Positions 45,048 through 54,239 are shown, numbered from the stretch's first letter. The stretch: DNA of 64,000 bases from Desulfobacteraceae bacterium (GCA_014237395.1 JABZFP010000005.1:1-64000), one strand, 5' to 3'. Notes: generated from the letters alone by a model not told the origin. Numbers and translations: made by a program.

Positions 45048-46676
45048 CTATCCCAGAATGGCCTTTAAATCCTCATCCGCGGTCGTGATGGGCTTGATAT
45101 CGAAATTCTTCACCAGCGTATCCAGTACGTTCGGCGTCAAAAACGCCGGCAACGACGGTCCCAGCCGGATGCCCTTCAACCCAAGGTGAAGCAGGGCCAA
45201 CAGGACGCAGACGGCCTTCTGCTCGTACCATGAGATAATCAGCGACAGCGGCAAGGCGTTGATTTCCACGTCGAACGCCTTGGCCAGGGCCGAAGCGATC
45301 TGGACGGCCGAATAGGCGTCGTTGCATTGCCCGGCATCCAGCAGGCGCGGGATGCCCCCGATGTCGCCGAGTTCTTTGTCGAAGAAACGGTATTTACCGC
45401 AGGCAAGGGTTAGAACGATGCAGTCCCTGGGAACTTTCTCGACAAACTCCGTATAATAATTGCGCCCCGGTTTGGCGCCGTCGCATCCGGCCACCAGGAA
45501 AAAATGCCGTATATCACCGGCCTTGACCGCGGCGATCACCTTGTCGGCCACCCCGAGAACGGCGTTGCGGGCAAAGCCGACCGTGACCTCCTGGTCAACG
45601 TGGTCTTCCGTAAAGCCCGGCAGTTCCAGCGCCCTGTCGATAAGCGGTTGAAAATTGAGGTCGGCGATGTGCGGTATACCGGGCCATCCCACCATGCCGG
45701 AGGTAAACAGGTTGGCGGCATATTCATTGCGCGGCCGCTGGATACAATTGGTGGTCATCAAAATAGCGCCCGGAAAATCAACGAATTCTTTGGTCTGCTT
45801 CTGCCAGGCGGTGCCGAACTGGCCGTAGAAATGTGGATACTGCTTGAGCTTGGGGTAACCATGGGTGGCAAGCATTTCACCGTGGGTGTAGATGGTGATG
45901 CCCTTGCCTTCGGTCTGCTTCAATAGCTCTTCCAGATCTTTCAGATCATGCCCGGACACCAGAATGGCTTTGCCTTTTCGATATCCCAGGGGGACTTGGG
46001 TGGGCACCGGGTGGCCATAGGTGGTTGTATTGCCGGCATCCAGAAGTTCCATGGCTTTATACGCGGCCTCACCGCAGCGCAGCGCCATTCCGACCCAGTC
46101 CTCGAGCCCGAGGTCGTCGCTTTGAATAGCGGCCAGCCCCTCGTGAACATAGGCATAAACGCTTTCATCTTCCTGGCCCAGAATCAAGGCATGGTCCGCA
46201 TAGGCGCTCACCCCTTTGATGCCGAAAAGAACGGTATGCTTGAGAGACAAGATATCCGCGCTGTCCGCCGGGTAGGATGTCAAACCGACCTGTTCACCCT
46301 GGGCGACCAGATCGGCCATGGTGTCTGCGGGGGTTAGAGTGGCGGCCCCCTCTTGCCTGGTGCTGACGCCGCCGGCTGTTTTTACCTGCGCTTTAAGCTT
46401 TTCACGCAGGACGACGGTCTGGTGAATCAAGTCGAAAAAGCGTTCCGCATCAAAATCCACATTCGTCAGGGTCGAAAAAGCCGCCTTTACCGTAAAAACA
46501 TTGACGTCACGATCCGAGACGCCCACCTTGCGGCCTGCCACCGCGACCTGGGACAGCCCCATGAGAGAATAGAGGAGCATATCCTGCAAGGCCGCGATGT
46601 CGGGTTGTTTGCCGCAAACCCCCTGTACGGTGCAGCCGGTACCTTTTGCCGTTTGTTCACACTGGTAACAAAACAT
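45048..46676 (-). CDS. hcp: Hybrid-cluster protein (hydroxylamine/NO reductase)
   Basis: A 542-residue class I hybrid-cluster protein. It opens with the four-cysteine motif CYQCEQTAKGTGC with a further Cys at residue 21 (C-x2-C-x8-C-x5-C), the spacing known from Desulfovibrio-type Hcp. Hybrid-cluster ligands are visible later (AGCDGAKPGR, LACGKYRF, DAGQCNDAYSA). Hcp reduces hydroxylamine in vitro and is considered a high-affinity NO reductase or nitrosylation-related enzyme in cells. The start at 46676 has AAGGAGG upstream; the in-frame extension beyond it is not family-like. A perfect FNR-type box lies 71-84 bp upstream. No hcr reductase gene is adjacent. Confidence 0.97.
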   Translation of the reverse strand: MFCYQCEQTAKGTGCTVQGVCGKQPDIAALQDMLLYSLMGLSQVAVAGRKVGVSDRDVNVFTVKAAFSTLTNVDFDAERFFDLIHQTVVLREKLKAQVKTAGGVSTRQEGAATLTPADTMADLVAQGEQVGLTSYPADSADILSLKHTVLFGIKGVSAYADHALILGQEDESVYAYVHEGLAAIQSDDLGLEDWVGMALRCGEAAYKAMELLDAGNTTTYGHPVPTQVPLGYRKGKAILVSGHDLKDLEELLKQTEGKGITIYTHGEMLATHGYPKLKQYPHFYGQFGTAWQKQTKEFVDFPGAILMTTNCIQRPRNEYAANLFTSGMVGWPGIPHIADLNFQPLIDRALELPGFTEDHVDQEVTVGFARNAVLGVADKVIAAVKAGDIRHFFLVAGCDGAKPGRNYYTEFVEKVPRDCIVLTLACGKYRFFDKELGDIGGIPRLLDAGQCNDAYSAVQIASALAKAFDVEINALPLSLIISWYEQKAVCVLLALLHLGLKGIRLGPSLPAFLTPNVLDTLVKNFDIKPITTADEDLKAILG

Positions 46677-46746
46677 GGCGGTCCTCCTTTTTTGGTGTGA
46701 AAGTCGAGCAACGTTTCCATGATGGGCTGCCGGAAAGGAAAAGTCA

Positions 46747-46760
46747 TTGATATAGATCAA
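46747..46760 (-). promoter_or_regulatory. Perfect FNR-type box upstream of hcp
   Basis: TTGAT-ATAG-ATCAA matches the FNR consensus TTGATNNNNATCAA exactly. It is centred about 77 bp before the hcp start, which suits activation or control by an FNR/CRP-family regulator sensing oxygen or NO. Confidence 0.7.
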
Positions 46761-46933
46761 CTAATATCAAATATCGGGACGAACGGCTCCTGAGTCGCTG
46801 TCATGGTAATGCTGCAATTAAAAGGGCTACTAAGTAGACATGCACTATCATTCACTTGGGCAGCTCTCTATCAGATCGTTAATTTATTTAATATCTATTT
46901 ACATATAAGTGTACACTATATTTACTTTTCTGC

Positions 46934-46962
46934 TTGACACCTCTGATGTCCTATCCTATTCC
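46934..46962 (+). promoter_or_regulatory. Possible sigma-70 promoter
   Basis: TTGACA (46934-46939), 17 bases, then TATTCC. The -35 is perfect and the -10 is poor. It lies in an AT-rich stretch (about 46800-46990) unlike the surrounding DNA, upstream of the gene at 47046. Confidence 0.4.
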
Positions 46963-47045
46963 ACTAATTGATAGTATTCACTATTTCACGATGTTCTTTT
47001 CGTATTTATGCAGCATTTAAAAATGCGCGCCAGGAGCACCGCAGT

Positions 47046-47489
47046 ATGGGAAAATTGATACGAACGACCGTCATCGGGCTGTTGAACAGAGGCGTCACGT
47101 TTGAAGACATTCAAGGGTTTATCAATGATAAACTATCTGAAAAGGCACTCACCGGTTTTAAAACCGTTCAGGGGATATCAACAACTGAAACCGGAGAAAA
47201 ACAGCGCCACATCAAGTTCAGCAGGGTGTTCGCGACCGACAAGCTCGATCACCGCTGGAATCTTTCCCTCTCCCACGAATTCCGCGACGCCGGCTATGGC
47301 GATGTGGCCTGGAAGTTTACCGAAGTGGACAGTGAAGACCCTGAAGCGGAAGATACCACCGTGTCGATTCATCCGGATCTTTTCAAAGCCTGCCTCGACG
47401 AAGACGAATGCCGCCGGCATCCCACGGCACCTCCGGAGCCCTTCGGCTCGGAGGCCTTCTGGCAATGGTCGGACGATCTCGATGAATAA
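47046..47489 (+). CDS. Hypothetical protein
   Basis: A 147-residue soluble, acidic protein with no recognised domain (GKLIRTTVIGLLNRGVTFED at the start, then polar strands, and the C-terminal EAFWQWSDDLDE). AGGAG lies ten bases before the chosen ATG; the frame is open a little further upstream in an AT-rich stretch without a better start. Codon use agrees with neighbouring genes, which supports it being real. A GC hairpin (47499-47519) lies right after the stop. Confidence 0.65.
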   Translation: MGKLIRTTVIGLLNRGVTFEDIQGFINDKLSEKALTGFKTVQGISTTETGEKQRHIKFSRVFATDKLDHRWNLSLSHEFRDAGYGDVAWKFTEVDSEDPEAEDTTVSIHPDLFKACLDEDECRRHPTAPPEPFGSEAFWQWSDDLDE

Positions 47490-47562
47490 CACCGTTCCGA
47501 GCGCGGCATAGCCGCGCTCCGGCATTCGATGCCTGACCATCCCCTCGGTAAAACGCCTTCAG

Positions 47563-48219
47563 TCAGGTAATGATCTTTGCCAGCGAATCACTTTTCCCGA
47601 TGACGATAATGTTGTCCCCCGCCGACAGAATGTCGTCAGCCTTGGGAATGTAGCGGTAGTGGGTGTCCTGACGACTTCGAACGGCGATGATCTGACAGTT
47701 AAAGCGGTTGGTCAGATCGATCTCGCGTAGTGATTTCCGGGCCAGTTTATCAATGGTCAGCTCTCGAATGATCATGTCCGGATCAAAGGGCAGGCGTTCG
47801 ATGATGCCGGGGATGTGGATCCGATCGGCAAATTGGGCGGCGGCAATGTGCTCCGGGATGATCACTTCGTCGGCCCCTATTTTTCGCAGCAAAGTGGCAT
47901 GATCTTCGTTGATCGCCTTGACCCACACATTGGGCACCTGCATCTCCTTGAGGTACATGGTGGTCATGGCGCTGGTTGAAATGGAGTCGCCCACGCTGAT
48001 CAGGGCATGAGTGATCTCACGAAAACCGATTTGCTGCAGCGCCTGCTTGTTCGAGATATCCGCTTCATAAACCTGGTTAAATATTTTCTGAGCACGCTGC
48101 ACATAGATGGGATTGGCATCGATGCCGATCACCTGGTGGTTCAGATGGATCAGCGATGTCCCCACTTTATACCCGAATTTCCCCAGACCGATCACGCATA
48201 TCTGCGGTTTTGCCGCCAT
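47563..48219 (-). CDS. ktrA: Potassium uptake regulatory subunit KtrA/TrkA
   Basis: A 218-residue cytosolic RCK protein: an N-terminal Rossmann TrkA-N domain with the glycine motif IGLGKFGYKVG and acidic GIDANPIYV, then a TrkA-C domain. It forms an octameric ring that gates the KtrB channel-like transporter in response to ATP/ADP. It lies 15 bp downstream of ktrB, in the same operon. Confidence 0.93.
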   Translation of the reverse strand: MAAKPQICVIGLGKFGYKVGTSLIHLNHQVIGIDANPIYVQRAQKIFNQVYEADISNKQALQQIGFREITHALISVGDSISTSAMTTMYLKEMQVPNVWVKAINEDHATLLRKIGADEVIIPEHIAAAQFADRIHIPGIIERLPFDPDMIIRELTIDKLARKSLREIDLTNRFNCQIIAVRSRQDTHYRYIPKADDILSAGDNIIVIGKSDSLAKIIT

Positions 48220-48234
48220 AAATCAATCTCCTCG

Positions 48235-49599
48235 TCAACCGATCATGAGCGTTTCTTCGGGAAGGCGATAGCTTGGAACCTCCTGCACACTCTGCAGGGC
48301 GGCGATCAACACGAAGGGCCCCAAGCGGCCGATGAACATCAACAGGATGATAATCCATTTCCCCGCGGTAGATAACGTTGCCGTCAGGCCGGTGCTCAAT
48401 CCCACCGTGCAAAAAGCCGATACGGATTCAAATAGAATTTCCAGAAATTGACCGCGCACCACCAGATGAGGTTTGTTGCCGCCTTCCGTAAAATCGAGTA
48501 GAAAGGCCGCCATAAAAATGATCATGGACGCCAGAATGAACAGAACCATCGCTTTTTTCACCGCGTTTTCGCGAATCGCGTACTTACCGATACTGGCCTG
48601 CGCCTTGCCACGCATTTGAGACCACATCGCTGCCGCCAGCACCCGCAAGGTTGTCACTTTAATCCCCCCGGCACATGACCCCGGGGCACCGCCGATGAAC
48701 ATGAGAAAAAGCAGCACCATGAGCGAAACATTGGTCATCCCGCCGATATCGAGCGTGTTGAATCCGGCGGTCCGGGCGGTGATGGACTGGAACAACGCGG
48801 ATAAAATGGCATCATCCGTGGCCATCATCCGATTGTATCCGACGAACTCGGCAAAATAGATGCCGGCCCAGCCCAAAACGATCAGCATCATGCTCGTGCG
48901 GATGACAATCCTGGCATACCAGCTGATGCCTTTCCCCTTCGGGATGCGGCGACCCATCAGGCGCCGTGCCAGATTGCTTCTAACCTCCACGAACACCGAA
49001 AATCCGATCCCGCCCACCACGATGAGGACCATGAAAACGAGGTTGATGTCCCAGCTGCCCTTAAACCCCATGAGGCTGTCGGGGAAAAGGGAAAATCCTG
49101 CATTGCAGAAGGCTGAAACGGAATGGAAAAGGGCTGAAAAGGGAGGAAAGGCAACCGGGTCCATCAGCCACAGCAAAACCGCCCCGGCCGCTTCGATGAC
49201 AAAGGTCCAGCAGGCGATTTCGATCAGGAATCGACCCAGATTGAAGGTGGCGTCATGCAAAAGAATCTGGCCGACCGCGATGCGGTCCGTGATCGTTGTT
49301 CGCCGCCGCCAGATATAGATTGAAAGGCTCGTGAACGTCATAATGCCCAGGCCGCCGATCTGCATCAGGAAAAGAATGGTCACCTGACCGAACTGGGTAA
49401 AGTAGGATCCGGTATCCACGACCACCAGCCCTGTCACGCAGGCCGCAGATGTCGCGGTAAAGGCGGCATCGGTCCATGACAGCCCGCCGATCTTGTTCTT
49501 CTCCGAGCTATGGAGCAGGATGGATCCCAACAGGATGACGAGGACAAAAAAGATTATCGGCAACACAATCGGCGAATTCAACATCCTGGAAAGCTTCAT
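48235..49599 (-). CDS. ktrB: Potassium uptake membrane subunit KtrB
   Basis: A 454-residue membrane protein of the Trk/Ktr/HKT superfamily with four M1-P-M2-like repeats. Pore-loop-type segments include TATSAACVTGLVVVDTGSYF, SVSAFCNAGFSLF, ARTAGFNTLDIG and SAFCTVGLSTGL, each with the selectivity-filter glycine. It mediates K+ (often Na+-coupled) uptake with KtrA. The ATG at 49599 was taken as start; a GTG at 49644 is in frame. The start context is weak (AGG at 8 bases). Confidence 0.93.
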   Translation of the reverse strand: MKLSRMLNSPIVLPIIFFVLVILLGSILLHSSEKNKIGGLSWTDAAFTATSAACVTGLVVVDTGSYFTQFGQVTILFLMQIGGLGIMTFTSLSIYIWRRRTTITDRIAVGQILLHDATFNLGRFLIEIACWTFVIEAAGAVLLWLMDPVAFPPFSALFHSVSAFCNAGFSLFPDSLMGFKGSWDINLVFMVLIVVGGIGFSVFVEVRSNLARRLMGRRIPKGKGISWYARIVIRTSMMLIVLGWAGIYFAEFVGYNRMMATDDAILSALFQSITARTAGFNTLDIGGMTNVSLMVLLFLMFIGGAPGSCAGGIKVTTLRVLAAAMWSQMRGKAQASIGKYAIRENAVKKAMVLFILASMIIFMAAFLLDFTEGGNKPHLVVRGQFLEILFESVSAFCTVGLSTGLTATLSTAGKWIIILLMFIGRLGPFVLIAALQSVQEVPSYRLPEETLMIG

Positions 49600-49742
49600 A
49601 CATCGACCTGTCTTTCGGCATAGGAGTGGCACCGGAAAATTCACAGATTGAATCAGAGCCGATTATAAACTGGAACCAGGATTCCAAAGACGCATATCTC
49701 AGTCTCGCAAACAAAACCAAGATTGCTTTAAAGTACCTTTTT

Positions 49743-49918
49743 GCGGACCTTGCAAGCAAAAAGTCTTCAAGTTGACGGCATCGAAAAGCGTTCAAGATCA
49801 AGTCGTGCGAGTTTCGAGCTAAGAGGCGTACGCCATTGCGCCGCAGTGACGTGAAATACGGCAAGCGCGAGGGCCGGAGGCCGCAAAACAGCGATATTGG
49901 ATCTTTTAAGAAGCCGTC
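49743..49918. repeat. MITE-like repeat, diverged copy D
   Basis: Similar in order and wording to 63425-63574: shared blocks AAAAAGTC, AGATCAAG, GAGGCGTAC, CCGCAGTGACG and the ending GAT-rich GATATTGGATC...AAGCCGTC. It is more degraded and a little longer, and contains an extra small palindrome (GGCCGGAGGCC). It fills much of the gene-free stretch between ktrB and the GYD protein gene. Confidence 0.6.
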
Positions 49919-49928
49919 CTTTTTAGGA

Positions 49929-50222
49929 TTACAAATCCTTGACCCGCCCCATAAGCTTGTCAAACTGCTCGACATCCACCACCGGTGACGTCGTAAAATG
50001 GATGCCGGTCAGGTTGAAAAGCGCCACCGAGGCGGCCATGGCGTTGTCCGCCCCGGGGAAGTCGACGGTGAAGACAAGATCGTGCTCCCCCATGACGGCA
50101 TACATGGAAATGATTTTGCCGTCGTTTTCTTTGATCAGTTCACGGGCCATATCGGTTCTTTCCGAACTGATCCCCTTGATCGCTTCCGAGGAATACCTCC
50201 CGAACATTAAAAAAATCGGCAT
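49929..50222 (-). CDS. GYD-domain protein
   Basis: A 97-residue ferredoxin-like-fold protein matching the GYD family (PIFLMFGRYSSEAIKGIS, KIISMYAVMGEHDLVFTVDFPG, NLTGIHFTTSPVVDVEQFDK). Its fold resembles Lrp/AsnC ligand-binding and dimeric alpha/beta-barrel proteins; function is unknown. The start at 50222 is preceded by AAGGAGG. It appears to be a single-gene unit. Confidence 0.82.
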   Translation of the reverse strand: MPIFLMFGRYSSEAIKGISSERTDMARELIKENDGKIISMYAVMGEHDLVFTVDFPGADNAMAASVALFNLTGIHFTTSPVVDVEQFDKLMGRVKDL

Positions 50223-50321
50223 GTTAAGATCCTCCTTTCCCATGTTGAAGGTGCCGACGGAGTCCGCCGCCCCCGGCATCCGGTATATCCCTTTTGCGTG
50301 GTATCCCCATTGTGCGCCATT

Positions 50322-50639
50322 TCAACGGGTAATTTTTGTCCATGAGCGCCCGTCATAAGTCCAAAGACCGTCGACACCAAAGTCGACCACCAGTTGGTCG
50401 CAACCCCAGGCGGCCATCATCCTTGGATTCAACCGGGACAACGGCTCCCAGTCCTCGCTGTAGTTCCAGACACCATTAATGCCGAAGTCCACAGCGAGGT
50501 TTCGGTCTCCCCAGGCTTGCAGATCCTCAACCTGCCATCCTCCGCTGAGCCCTGATTTCCAGTCAGCGGGGCTGAGCAACGAAGGCGATAGGAGCATCAT
50601 AGCGAAAAGCAACACCCCAGCTGTCAAATACCGGCACAT
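50322..50639 (-). CDS. Small secreted protein with two internal repeats
   Basis: A 105-residue protein with a signal peptide (YLTAGVLLFAMMLLSPSLLS). The mature part is a tandem repeat of about 33 residues: AWGDRNLAVDFGINGVWNYS matches AWGCDQLVVDFGVDGLWTYD. The unit (aromatic Trp/Tyr, VDFG) recalls short beta-propeller or WD-like blades. No family or function is recognised. Confidence 0.65.
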   Translation of the reverse strand: MCRYLTAGVLLFAMMLLSPSLLSPADWKSGLSGGWQVEDLQAWGDRNLAVDFGINGVWNYSEDWEPLSRLNPRMMAAWGCDQLVVDFGVDGLWTYDGRSWTKITR

Positions 50640-50710
50640 GGTCGTCCCTCTTATGATGGTTTTGAGCGTTTATGGCGTCATGCCGACAAAGGCGACCGAT
50701 AGGTGCCTCG

Positions 50711-51979
50711 TCAGAGGTCACCACCGAAAACCCGCTGCATGTCCTCGTCGGCATAGCAACGCTCGTTGTCGTCCGGATGCATGGCATCGTTTTCCATACA
50801 GCGGCGGTCATAGGACGCATCGAGCACCTGGTTGAAATATTCGTGTTGGATCAATAGGTTCATGATTTCGCTGGTGCCGGTCCAGATCATACAGAGACGC
50901 GTGTCGCGCAGCGCCCGCTCGATGGGGTAGACATCGGTGTAGCCGATCCCACCCATGACCTGCATGGCGTTGTTCACGATGTCCCAGGCCGCCTCGGTAG
51001 TGAACTTCTTGGCCTCGCTGACCAGCCGACGCACCTTGGGATAGTCTTCGTCCACCGCCCGGGCCGCCATGTAGGTCAGCCCCCGGGCGGCATCGAGCTG
51101 GGTGACGGCATCGGCGATTTTAAAACTGACGGCCTGGAATTTACGGATCTCCCGGCCGAAGGAGCGACGCTTGCTGGCGTAGCGGGCCGCCAGATCCAGG
51201 GCGCCCCAGGTGCCAAGGGCGGCCGCAGCCGAGGTGAGCCGCTCGGGGATCATCATCTGGTGAAAACACAGGGCCCCACCATGCAATTCTCCCAGCAGGT
51301 TTTCCCTTGGAACGACGACATTGCGGAACACCACCCGCCCGGTGCCGCCGCCGCGGCACCCCAATAACCCGTAAAGATATTCCGTTTCGACGCCGGGTCC
51401 GCGCTCCACGATCAGCAGGCTCAGTCGCTGGTATTTATGGGCATCGGGATCGAAATTGGTCTTGCAATAGACCAGGAAAAAGTCAGCGCCCTCCGCCCCC
51501 ACCACAAACCGCTTCATACCATTGAGCACGAAATGGTCGCCCTTCAGTTCGGCACGGGTCATGGCACCGAAAAAATCCGACCCTCCCCGGGGCTCGGTGA
51601 GCGCTTCCGCCGCAACGCGTTTTCCCTCCAGGTAAGGTTTCAGGTACGTTTCTTTTTGCTTCTCGGTTCCGAATACATTGAGTGCCTCCCCGACAATGGA
51701 TGGCATGACGAAAGCACAGCCCAGGGCCACTCCCAGGCAGCCGATTTCTTCGCAGGCCGCCACCTCGGCCACCCAGCTCATATCCCGCCCGCCGTATTTT
51801 TTGGGGAACCGGATTCCCAGCAGTCGCCTCTCAGCCAGCTTTTCCACAAATTCCCGCGGGTAGGTGATCTCGTCCCTGTCCATCTGGCGAAGAAAAGTAC
51901 TCGATATCTCATCCCGCACAAAAGCCCGGACTTCATATTTCAGGTCGCGCTCCTCCGGCGACAGCATGAAATCGTACAT
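50711..51979 (-). CDS. Acyl-CoA dehydrogenase family protein
   Basis: A 422-residue flavoenzyme of the acyl-CoA dehydrogenase family. Domain order is normal: helical N-domain (LSPEERDLKYEVRAFVRDE), beta-domain with FAD/substrate segments (ALTEPRGGSDFFGAMTRAE), and C-terminal helices with RRSFGREIRKFQAVSFKIAD and MQVMGGIGYTDVYPIERALRD. The usual catalytic base, the Glu in the EGT motif, is missing: the position reads WTGTSEI (Thr at about 367). The base may lie elsewhere, as in isovaleryl-CoA and long-chain dehydrogenases, or the protein may have another reaction. AAGGAG precedes the start at 51979. No ETF or ligase gene is adjacent. Confidence 0.88.
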   Translation of the reverse strand: MYDFMLSPEERDLKYEVRAFVRDEISSTFLRQMDRDEITYPREFVEKLAERRLLGIRFPKKYGGRDMSWVAEVAACEEIGCLGVALGCAFVMPSIVGEALNVFGTEKQKETYLKPYLEGKRVAAEALTEPRGGSDFFGAMTRAELKGDHFVLNGMKRFVVGAEGADFFLVYCKTNFDPDAHKYQRLSLLIVERGPGVETEYLYGLLGCRGGGTGRVVFRNVVVPRENLLGELHGGALCFHQMMIPERLTSAAAALGTWGALDLAARYASKRRSFGREIRKFQAVSFKIADAVTQLDAARGLTYMAARAVDEDYPKVRRLVSEAKKFTTEAAWDIVNNAMQVMGGIGYTDVYPIERALRDTRLCMIWTGTSEIMNLLIQHEYFNQVLDASYDRRCMENDAMHPDDNERCYADEDMQRVFGGDL

Positions 51980-52407
51980 TTTTTTTCTCCTTAGGCGTCT
52001 ATGAATCTTCAACTCCTCAATAGCAGCGGAATGATCAGACGGCCGGTTCTTTTTGCTTGGATATTTCTGGCAAGGCCTGAAGCCGGGTTGTTGCACTGGC
52101 ATTGCGGACATTGCATCGAAGCACCTTTATCCTGAGAATGATAGTGGATAGAATCATCGACAGAATCGTCAAAGGCGCTTTCAGGACACGAAAAGATGCG
52201 TAGTGATCAGTAAAGGGGAAGGAAGTGAACGACTCTGCCGCTTTTCGACAGGACCGATTTGACCTTAGAAAGACCCGCTCAATTTGTCAAGAATGATGAA
52301 CGCGTTCTATCGTGGCCGAGAAGAGCAATGATTGCCCGCCGGATTTCAATCTGCAGGAGGTTGGAAGCCGCATTGGGACTTAAGAACCGATGTTAGACCA
52401 TTGGCGG
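51980..52407. other. Gene-free stretch, nothing assigned
   Basis: About 430 bp between the acyl-CoA dehydrogenase start and the Nudix gene stop. I see no coding frame with protein-like wording, no strong hairpin and no clear promoter. It must contain the dehydrogenase promoter. Confidence 0.5.
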
Positions 52408-52785
52408 TCAATTCCTGAGCAGATACCGGTGCACAAACATCTCGTCACTGGGGGCCAGGCGGTAATTGATCAACTCCAGCGGCGTTGCCCAGCAGAGTTC
52501 CGAATGCTCCAGAGCCTGGGGTTCACCGATGATCCTGACATCTTTGAAGACGACAATGAAGTCCGACCCCGGATCCGGCACCTCAAACAGGGTCTCGCCC
52601 ACCTCGATGGTGCGAACATTGAGCTCCTCGGACAACTCGCGGCGCACCGCATCAACGTCCGACTCATTTTCGCGGACCTTGCCGCCGGGGAATTCCCACA
52701 ATCCCCCATGGCGCTTATTGCCGGGTCGTTTGCAGGTCAGATAGGTGCGGTTTTTCTCGATTACGGCAGCGACAACGCGAATCAT
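52408..52785 (-). CDS. Nudix (MutT-like) hydrolase
   Basis: A 125-residue Nudix pyrophosphohydrolase. The Nudix box is present (GGKVRENESDVDAVRRELSEE), with Leu instead of Gly after the EE pair. Flanking strands MIRVVAAVIEKNRTYLTCKR and GGLWEFPGGK are typical of MutT/CTP pyrophosphohydrolase-type enzymes that clean oxidised nucleotides. The start at 52785 has GGGAG upstream. Confidence 0.88.
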   Translation of the reverse strand: MIRVVAAVIEKNRTYLTCKRPGNKRHGGLWEFPGGKVRENESDVDAVRRELSEELNVRTIEVGETLFEVPDPGSDFIVVFKDVRIIGEPQALEHSELCWATPLELINYRLAPSDEMFVHRYLLRN

Positions 52786-52817
52786 CGTGTCTCCCGATAA
52801 CATCAGCATGATATCAT

Positions 52818-53156
52818 TCAAAACAAGGCTAAAAGCGTCGATGTAAATGCGCCCGCGCCCATGCCGGTGATCAGCATGGCAAGGATGTCACGGCGATGGG
52901 TTCGGACGAAAATGCGTGATTCCAGCAGGCCCCGTCCATGCCCGTAAGGGGATGGATACGGCAACTTCAAGTAGAAATGATATACCAGTGCGGCAACCAC
53001 CGCAAATGGTAATGTAACCACGATGAGTGCGGTCCGCGTAAACCCGTCCGTCCATATGGCTCTGGCAATGCCCAGCGGCAGGAAAATCCCTGCGGCAATG
53101 CCGGCGATGAGCATCGCGCTTTTGATCGCTTCCAGCGAGCGTTGGGTCAGTGCCAT
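52818..53156 (-). CDS. Small membrane protein of unknown function
   Basis: A 112-residue protein with about three hydrophobic helices (SAMLIAGIAAGIFLPLGIA, RTALIVVTLPFAVVAALVYHF, ILAMLITGMGAGAFTSTLLALF) and a basic loop (FVRTHRRD). AGGAGG lies directly upstream of the ATG at 53156. It sits 32 bp before the Nudix gene and may be co-transcribed with it. No family recognised. Confidence 0.7.
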   Translation of the reverse strand: MALTQRSLEAIKSAMLIAGIAAGIFLPLGIARAIWTDGFTRTALIVVTLPFAVVAALVYHFYLKLPYPSPYGHGRGLLESRIFVRTHRRDILAMLITGMGAGAFTSTLLALF

Positions 53157-53291
53157 TGAATTTCCTCCTGGTACCCTTGGATGTCGCATGACGCCAAACA
53201 AGTAAGATACCATTCTTATCGGACCTTCACCTAGTGCGGACGTCAATAAACTTTCAGATAAGGTACGCCCTCCATACGGCACGCCATGCCA

Positions 53292-54239
53292 TCACCACTC
53301 TAAAAACTGCTTTACCACCGCCACCGTGCGGGCGGGCGCTTCTTCCTGGGGCACATGGCCGAGATCGTCGAATATCCTGAGGTGACTGCCGGTTATATCG
53401 TGATGGAAACGCCCGGCCATCTCGGGAAGGATCAGACGATCACGGCCGCCCCACAGGATAAGGGTCGGCACCGTCACCTCCGGGATACGACTGGCCATCT
53501 CGCCCGGGGGTGCTTGCTTGAACCTTTCCACCAGTGCATGCCGGTTGCCCTCACGCACCGTGATGGCGATATAACGATCAATCAAGTCCTCGGTCACTTT
53601 AGCAGGATCGCCGTAAACATTTTTCAGGCTGGCAGCAATCAGGAAGCGCGGTAGCGTGTTTGCCGCCAGGCGATTGAGTGCCGGGGTCATGGCAATGCGA
53701 AAGCCGATGGGTATCGCGGCCGCCCGCAGCCGATAGCCGGATGCATCCACCAGGATCAATTTTTCGACAAGCCCGGGGGTCGCCAGGGATGTCGCCCAGG
53801 CGACGTATCCACCAAACGAGTTGCCGGCCAGCACACAGCGCGGCACCTCCAGATGGTCCAGCAGGGCGGCGACAAATCGGGTATAGCGTTCAATCGTGTA
53901 GACGTTGTCTGCGGATGGCCCGGTCAGCCCGAAACCGGGCAGATCGAAACGGATGACACGCCGCTGGTCTTTGAGGGCTTGGGCCCAGCCTTCCCAGGTG
54001 TGCAGTGACGACGAGGTTCCGTGCAGCAGCACGATGGGCACCGCGTCGTCCCGCGGACCTTCGTCGCGCAGATGCACATTCATGCCCATCACCGGGACAA
54101 AAACAGAGGGTGGCGGCGCCCAGCGGGCTTGCAGGTCCGCTACCGGGAGATCCGGGGCCCAGTTATAAAAGACAAACGCCCCGGTCAGAAGCACCAGCAC
54201 CGCCCCGAAGCCAGCCATCATTTTCAGGAATTTTCGCAT
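53292..54239 (-). CDS. Alpha/beta hydrolase
   Basis: A 315-residue alpha/beta-hydrolase fold protein with an N-terminal membrane anchor or signal (MMAGFGAVLVLLTGAFVFYNW). Oxyanion segment LLHGTSSSLHTW; nucleophile elbow LAGNSFGGYVAW (Ser in GNSFGG); catalytic Asp in LILWGGRDRLI; catalytic His in FDDLGHVPQEE. Substrate unknown; the closest general pattern is esterase/haloalkane-dehalogenase-like hydrolases. GGAAAGGA precedes the ATG. Confidence 0.9.
   Translation of the reverse strand: MRKFLKMMAGFGAVLVLLTGAFVFYNWAPDLPVADLQARWAPPPSVFVPVMGMNVHLRDEGPRDDAVPIVLLHGTSSSLHTWEGWAQALKDQRRVIRFDLPGFGLTGPSADNVYTIERYTRFVAALLDHLEVPRCVLAGNSFGGYVAWATSLATPGLVEKLILVDASGYRLRAAAIPIGFRIAMTPALNRLAANTLPRFLIAASLKNVYGDPAKVTEDLIDRYIAITVREGNRHALVERFKQAPPGEMASRIPEVTVPTLILWGGRDRLILPEMAGRFHHDITGSHLRIFDDLGHVPQEEAPARTVAVVKQFLEW

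Noticed and set aside
47499..47519. GAGCGCGG/CCGCGCTC hairpin after the gene at 47046
   Set aside because: Perfect 8-bp stem but no T-run follows, so it is not called a rho-independent terminator.
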